Origin: Kwoniella bestiolae CBS 10118
Taxonomy: Eukaryota; Basidiomycota; Tremellomycetes; Tremellales; Cryptococcaceae
Reading direction: 5' to 3'
DNA length: 64,000 bases
NCBI RefSeq assembly: GCF_000512585.2
Contig: NC_089243.1
Location: 124,001-188,000, forward strand
Shown: piece after piece, positions 59,356 to 64,000 of the stretch
How positions within the stretch are numbered: the stretch's first letter is position 1
How the letters are laid out: each line of letters begins with the position of its first letter
Position numbers and translations under genes: made by a program
Notes under the pieces: model-generated
What the model saw: the letters and a program-made list of their open reading frames with translations, nothing else
What the model was told of the DNA's origin: nothing
Database searches by the model: none

Positions 59356-60643
59356 ATCAAGGCTATCTTCTCTGTTAATTATAAGTTGTGCGTACTCGGT
59401 TTGTTGATGCTTTCTTTTTATGGGGCAATCCGATATCTGGATGATTCTCTTCTTGACTCGTCCGCGATGATATTATATAGGTGTGTATCCTCTTATCGTA
59501 GACTTGGCGTTTGCCCGCAGTAATCCTGAATCGTGCTCGCACCGACCATTAAGTTCCCTCGGATTTGGCTCAAATACTTTCGTGGAATGACGGTTTGAGC
59601 TGCGGGTTCGGAGGGCTGTTATGTATTAGCTTTTCTGTGGTCTGGTCTTCTGAGAAAATCTGAAGATCAACTGATGTGTCTGGGGTGTAGACGATTAACG
59701 ACTATTACGCTCCGTATTTTGATATTCTGAAATCAAGATAGTATCAAATACACCGATGTGAAAAAAGTTCAATCAACTGGCTATAATTGAATTCAGTAAT
59801 CTCTATAATTCGGCGAGGGACTGTTCATCGGAGAGACCATTCTTGTCTATCCGTCTATCAATAATCGGGCAAGATTCAATTTGAACACACCTGCTCGTAG
59901 TCGTGTTGCATTCGCTCACACATAATCAGGGGTCCACTACGATTACCAGTCCTTTAGGTGATTGTCATTATCGATGTATCAAGTCAAGGGGTCAAATGTG
60001 CAAATCGTGATTTGCGGTCGGACAAGGGATGTTGCCCTCGCCATACAGTGATTAGTATTCGGTAAGATAGGGAATGAACCAAGACGACGTTGATAATCAA
60101 AGGAGCGCACGAGCTTTTGGGTCGGATGATTGCGTTTGAAGGGGTCCGACTGTCATTGAGGTGTAACAAAGGATGTGATCGCTCTGCACTAGAGTCAGTA
60201 AGAAACGTTCGTTGGAGAGCTTGGGACGAGGCGACTGCGGCAGTGTTGATACAGTCTGAGATGCAGGTGTCAGTGCTTGTAAGCGTAGCTTAGTGCCGCA
60301 CAGGAGTTGTATGAGGGATACCCGATAGCAGTAGTGATGATGACGGAGCATGGTTGTTATGGCCAAGAGAAATGAGTGAAAGGACGTTCAACATCAACCA
60401 ATCGTGATTATCGGATACACCATTTTCTTAACGCCGACACCGTCTCATCAGGCTTCGGCGATCACCGCCAGTAAGCTTGCCCAGTGCTGAGGCCTCACGT
60501 TGTCACTTCGCTCGTCGCTGCTTGCTGCTCGCTGTATGCTGCATGCTGTATGCCGCCATTGGCAGAGACATCGATAAGCCAAGAAGATATATCGTTGATA
60601 GATCTCCTACAACTTAGTCAACACAAGTTCATCATCAGCCAAA
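59356..60643. promoter_or_regulatory. Divergent 1.3-kb region upstream of eL28
   Basis: Head-to-head gap between the Ser/Pro-rich gene and the ribosomal protein gene. No gene or tRNA is convincing. A stretch gctgcttgctgctcgctgta and its near repeats (about 60513-60552) lies 90-130 bases above the eL28 ATG. Confidence 0.4.
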
Positions 60644-61981
60644 ATGTCCGCCGATCTCCAATGGTTACTCGTCAGAAAATGGAACTCTTTCCAAGTTAAG
60701 GGTGGGAACGGTCCCGCTTTCTCCAAAGAGAAGGTGAGTTGGGGGTTTTTAGTGGATAGACATAGGGTCGGGATATAGGAGGATATGGTGTTGGTCATAT
60801 GGAAGGAGATCTCAACGGAGTGGTAGGAGCAGAAGCGATGTGCTGTGTGGGACACGCAGCTGGGCAGGACGGGGTTATGGTTGGGATAGGCATAGGAATA
60901 GGGAATGGAATACGATCATGGACGTAGCTGTGTCTAGAGGTGGATCTGGTTAGACCGAGAGCTTCGACCGGTGTAGATCCAGACGAAGGGCAGGGGTACG
61001 GGCAGAACATACGGAAGGAAGCAATCATTTATATGAGAGTCTAGCTGATCAGGTCAACTTTGTACGCCACAGGGAAACCTCCTCAACAAGCACTCCCACA
61101 AGTACTCTGGTCTTGCCAATTCCAAGGTGATCAACATCTACGCCAACCCCGAAGGTGGTATCACCGTCACCAAGGTCAAGGCCGATGCCAAGCCCAACCA
61201 GGTGAGTCGTTTTTCCGCGGAAGACAGTGGTGGTTTATATGAGATGCAACGAGGGAAACGGAGACGATACTGCCGGAGAAGAATGCGAAAGAGCATGATG
61301 AATAAGATGATTTAGGGAAGAGATGTCACGCAGAAACGAGGAAGTGAATCGTCATCGTCATACTGATCCATGTGTGTCGCTAGGTCGCTTCCGCCAGATC
61401 TCACGTCGCTCTCCGAAAATCCACCGGTCCCCGACGAGCCAACAAGATCGCCGCTGCTGAAACTGCCGGTAAGGGGTACCGAGCTGATCTCAGACAAGTG
61501 AGTGAATGCTTTCATCCAATTCAAATATCAGCTCTGTCATCCAGGAGTGTGACTATCTGTCCAACCTTTCCATCATCACATCTTATATCCCCACCTACTC
61601 GCAACCGCGTTAGAACTCCCCGGATGCGTCCCGACGCTTGATGGGTAAGAGCGTATTAGGTCTGCCAAATTTACTTTCTTGTCCTTCCTATATCTCTCTT
61701 TGATATCCCTTTTGCGTGGTTATGGCATTTGCGGATAAGAGAACAAGGGAGGATACATCTATATCAATACCCCCGCTTTAGATATCAACATCAGTGGATA
61801 GAGGACACTGTGCTAATTTGATACGAATCAGGTCGCCGTCGCCCGAGCTTCAGCCCTTTCTAGAGCTTCCACCCGAACTGCCAATCCCCCCAAATCTTTC
61901 CCTCCCAAGCAAAGAGGAAAGAAGGCCCAATCATCCGCTTCTGCCTCTAAGAAGGAGGATGACGTTATTGAACTTGACTAA
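60644..61981 (+). CDS. RPL28: Large-subunit ribosomal protein eL28
   Basis: Component of the 60S subunit (eL28 family of Metazoa, plants and many fungi, absent from baker's yeast). Exons 60644-60733, 61073-61201, 61384-61497, 61832-61981; 160 residues, all junctions in phase 0. Landmarks: SADLQWLLVRKWNSFQVKG, NLLNKHSHKYSGLANSKVIN, KSTGPRRANKIAAAETAGKG, YRADLRQVAVARASALSRAS, and a basic tail with an unusual acidic end (KKEDDVIELD). Introns 1 and 3 are 339 and 334 nt, far longer than the window norm, as often seen for introns that host snoRNAs. The symbol follows the eL28 name, not yeast RPL28 (uL15). Confidence 0.92.
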
Positions 61982-62170
61982 ATTACCTTAGGTCAAGGTC
62001 AAAAGGGCAGCAGGTAGTGATAGTTTTGTGTATGATGGAGTATGCAACTATTGCTTTGTATTGTATCGTTGTTAGTTGGTCCTGTGCAAGTTCCCGAAGT
62101 TGCATTGACAACTAGATATATACAACGTCCCCAGTGTACCCAAAATGGCCTATGTTCTGTATTTATCCGT

Positions 62171-63851
62171 TTATCCCTTGCCTATACTGGCTTCCCACTG
62201 TGAATCGTACAACTTGAACGCGCTGTTTGATACCCATCAGCTCTTTCATCCGAGACAGGAATACACTTGGTATAACAGAAGTCAGCTGGACTCACCTGAT
62301 TAGACCTGACAACAACCCAGTAAAGCATTTCATAGGTTCCTCTATTATCGGGAAGTTCAATTCGAACACGTCGTAGGCTACGTCGAGAGTCAGCCAGCTG
62401 GTTCTTGGGTATGAGAGTATCAGAAAGACAGCGAAAGTAGATGGACTCACAAACAAACGCAAGATCAGATAGTAATTTCCTATTCGTCCACTTTGCTTCA
62501 CTCAATTCTGCTCTCCTCTTCTCAGTCGATGAAGACGAGTTGGCAATTTTCGGTATCGTCTTAAGATGGAGTTTGTACAATCCCATGATGGTCGTGAGTA
62601 GCCAGAAGCGACTAGTCATTGGAGGAATATCAGTATCGGTCTGAAACCCAAATCGACCTGATGCGGGTATCAAGCTCACTTTGCCCACACATCAGCTACG
62701 TTCCCCGTCTTCTTCCCTATCAACCCCAATTTCGCCAAACAATAGATATCGTCCGACAGCGCCGAGAAAAGGTCTATAAGATGTCCTACGAGTGTTCGGG
62801 GAGACATGGGTTCGTGCGATAGGAGGTCGGAGAGGGGGTGGAGGGGGTTGAGGAGGAGTAGGCATTTCCTGTATTTGTAATTGGTGTTAGCGTAGTCGTT
62901 GACTTGGCAATACTTGCGAATGAGGACATGTGGTATTTGAGCAGAGAGAGAGAGAAGCGGAACCAGTTTCACCTTGTCAAAGATAATCCTGAGATGGCAA
63001 TTTTCATTCTCTTCGAATTGGATTTGAACCATGGTGATAATGGTTTTATCCTTGATATTAGCGATAGGAGGTATAAGTAGGTCCGGAGGGAGTATTGTAT
63101 ACATTTCTATGATAATGTTCACACAATTAGCATGAGGTACTTCGAAATTTGATTCGGATTAGCCAGACCAGGCTCAGGTTGTGAGCAAGAAATCTCATCG
63201 CTCGGTAATTGATGAATCTTCTTCTCCCTCTTCCTAACAAGACTCAAGGGCCAGACACGCAAAACTCACCAGCACCTTATCCCGCCCTTTACTACTATCC
63301 ATAACCCCCGCCAAAACCCTCACGCTTATCGGTCCATCGTCTTTCTTCCCTTTACCCGAACCTGAGATTGGAGGAACTGTCGACGGTAAGGGAGAAGGCG
63401 AGGTGGATAATCCCAATGCATCCAACCCGTTGGGGAGGTTATCCACATCCCAAATTACTTCTCTCTCCTTCCCCCGTCGTGTGGGGGGCGATTCGGTTCG
63501 CCAGGATGAGTCGAGCGATATGGGTGGGATACTCATTGGTATTGGTCTTGGGCTAAAATTTAGACTTGAGTTTGAAGAATGATGGAGATGATGCGAGTTT
63601 CTGTGGGACCAGGGTTGTTCAGATTCGGCTCCGATGTCTAGATGTGAGATTGAGGTCGATGTGGATGTTGAGTTGGGTGGTGAGAGGTATGGATATGGAT
63701 GTGTGGTTTTCGCAGACGATGTCGTCCAGATGTTGGTGTAGAGATGATAAGAGTATGGTAGTGACTTTGATCCTGATTGCACTTTGTGGTTGTGGATATG
63801 GTGATGATCGGTATGGATAATTGTTCTGCTTTGTACTTGAGTGTCAGCCAT
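62171..63851 (-). CDS. PEX11-type peroxisome proliferation protein
   Basis: Membrane-shaping protein of peroxisome elongation and division. Exons 63851-63270, 63106-62973, 62868-62680, 62611-62451, 62377-62296, 62222-62171; 399 residues. The PEX11 domain starts at about residue 178 with VLAGVMDSSKGRDKVLKCIQ and YSLRTYLYLLSLISRIKP, then MKIAISGLSLTRKCLLLLNP, LIDLFSALSDDIYCLAKLGL, IGKKTGNVADVWANRFWLLT, YDVFELNFPIIEEPMKCFTG and a short C-terminal SAFKLYDSQWEASIGKG. A 175-residue, His/Ser/Pro-rich, disordered extension precedes it, which typical Pex11 proteins (about 230-260 residues) lack. The paralogue class (Pex11/Pex11C/Pex25) is not resolved. It is convergent with eL28 across 189 bases. Confidence 0.85.
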
Positions 63852-63888
63852 AGGTCATAGGTCACTTATGGATATAACTTAGAGGCAA

Positions 63889-63936
63889 CAGATGGATAGA
63901 TGGATAGATGGATAGATGGATAGATGAAAGATGAAA
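63889..63936. repeat. GATGGATA octamer microsatellite
   Basis: About four tandem copies of gatggata followed by two of gatgaaa, just upstream of the PEX11-type ATG (minus strand, starting at 63851). Confidence 0.9.
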
Positions 63937-64000
63937 GATGAGATAGATGATCACGAGTAAAAGTGCGAGCAGTGTAAAAGTCAAAACACCCAAAAACGCG

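Noticed and set aside
1..64000. tRNA, rRNA, CRISPR or transposon
   Set aside because: I looked for B-box-like GGTTCGAATCC patterns, evenly spaced repeats, terminal inverted repeats and transposase or reverse-transcriptase motifs, and saw none that held up by eye; a covariance-model scan would be decisive for tRNAs.

Overview
This window is nuclear DNA of a basidiomycete yeast, most likely a tremellomycete close to Cryptococcus or Kwoniella. Nearly every gene is cut by several short introns (mostly 50-130 nt, GT-AG), intergenic gaps are a few hundred bases, genes lie on both strands without operons, and the products are conserved eukaryotic proteins. I rebuilt exons by hand: each listed splice set keeps the reading frame to the stop. 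Genus-level placement is an inference from gene style, not from a search.

Layout. 1-2.8 kb: a secreted histidine acid phosphatase (minus strand, cut by the window edge) and its long promoter. 2.8-5.1 kb: two neighbouring F-box-like genes, the second short and apparently frameshifted at a C-run. 5.4-9.3 kb: YME2, a mitochondrial inner-membrane ATPase. 10.2-15.1 kb: three unrecognised genes (one helical, one coiled-coil, one multispan membrane protein). 15.4-18.8 kb: PRP31 and NAA10. 19.2-22.9 kb: OST3/6 and a NASP/Hif1 histone chaperone. 23.5-31.7 kb: a large mitochondrial PPR protein, an Rdx (SelW-like) protein and ENP2. 32.2-35.9 kb: a rhomboid protease and an unusually long membrane-anchored glutaredoxin. 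35.9-38.6 kb: the only large gene-poor stretch. 38.6-45.6 kb: dolichol kinase (SEC59) and MPP10. 46.3-47.5 kb: two small neighbouring genes whose predicted products both begin MGxCxS. 48.2-53.5 kb: MIX17/CHCHD2, ALG13, RidA and a HAD hydrolase. 53.9-57.6 kb: COPI beta-prime subunit. 58.2-63.9 kb: a Ser/Pro-rich unknown, ribosomal protein eL28 and a PEX11-type peroxisome protein.

Themes. Three genes serve ER N-glycosylation (OST3/6, SEC59, ALG13); three serve ribosome production (ENP2, MPP10, eL28); four or five are mitochondrial (YME2, PPR, rhomboid, MIX17, RidA). They are separate transcription units, so this is co-location, not an operon. No rRNA, tRNA, CRISPR array or transposon was found. 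The most interesting leads are the MGxCxS gene pair, introns placed inside or right after start codons in at least four genes, a 9-nt microexon through the catalytic motif of the HAD gene, the altered HD motif of the acid phosphatase and the CACGTG cluster in its promoter.
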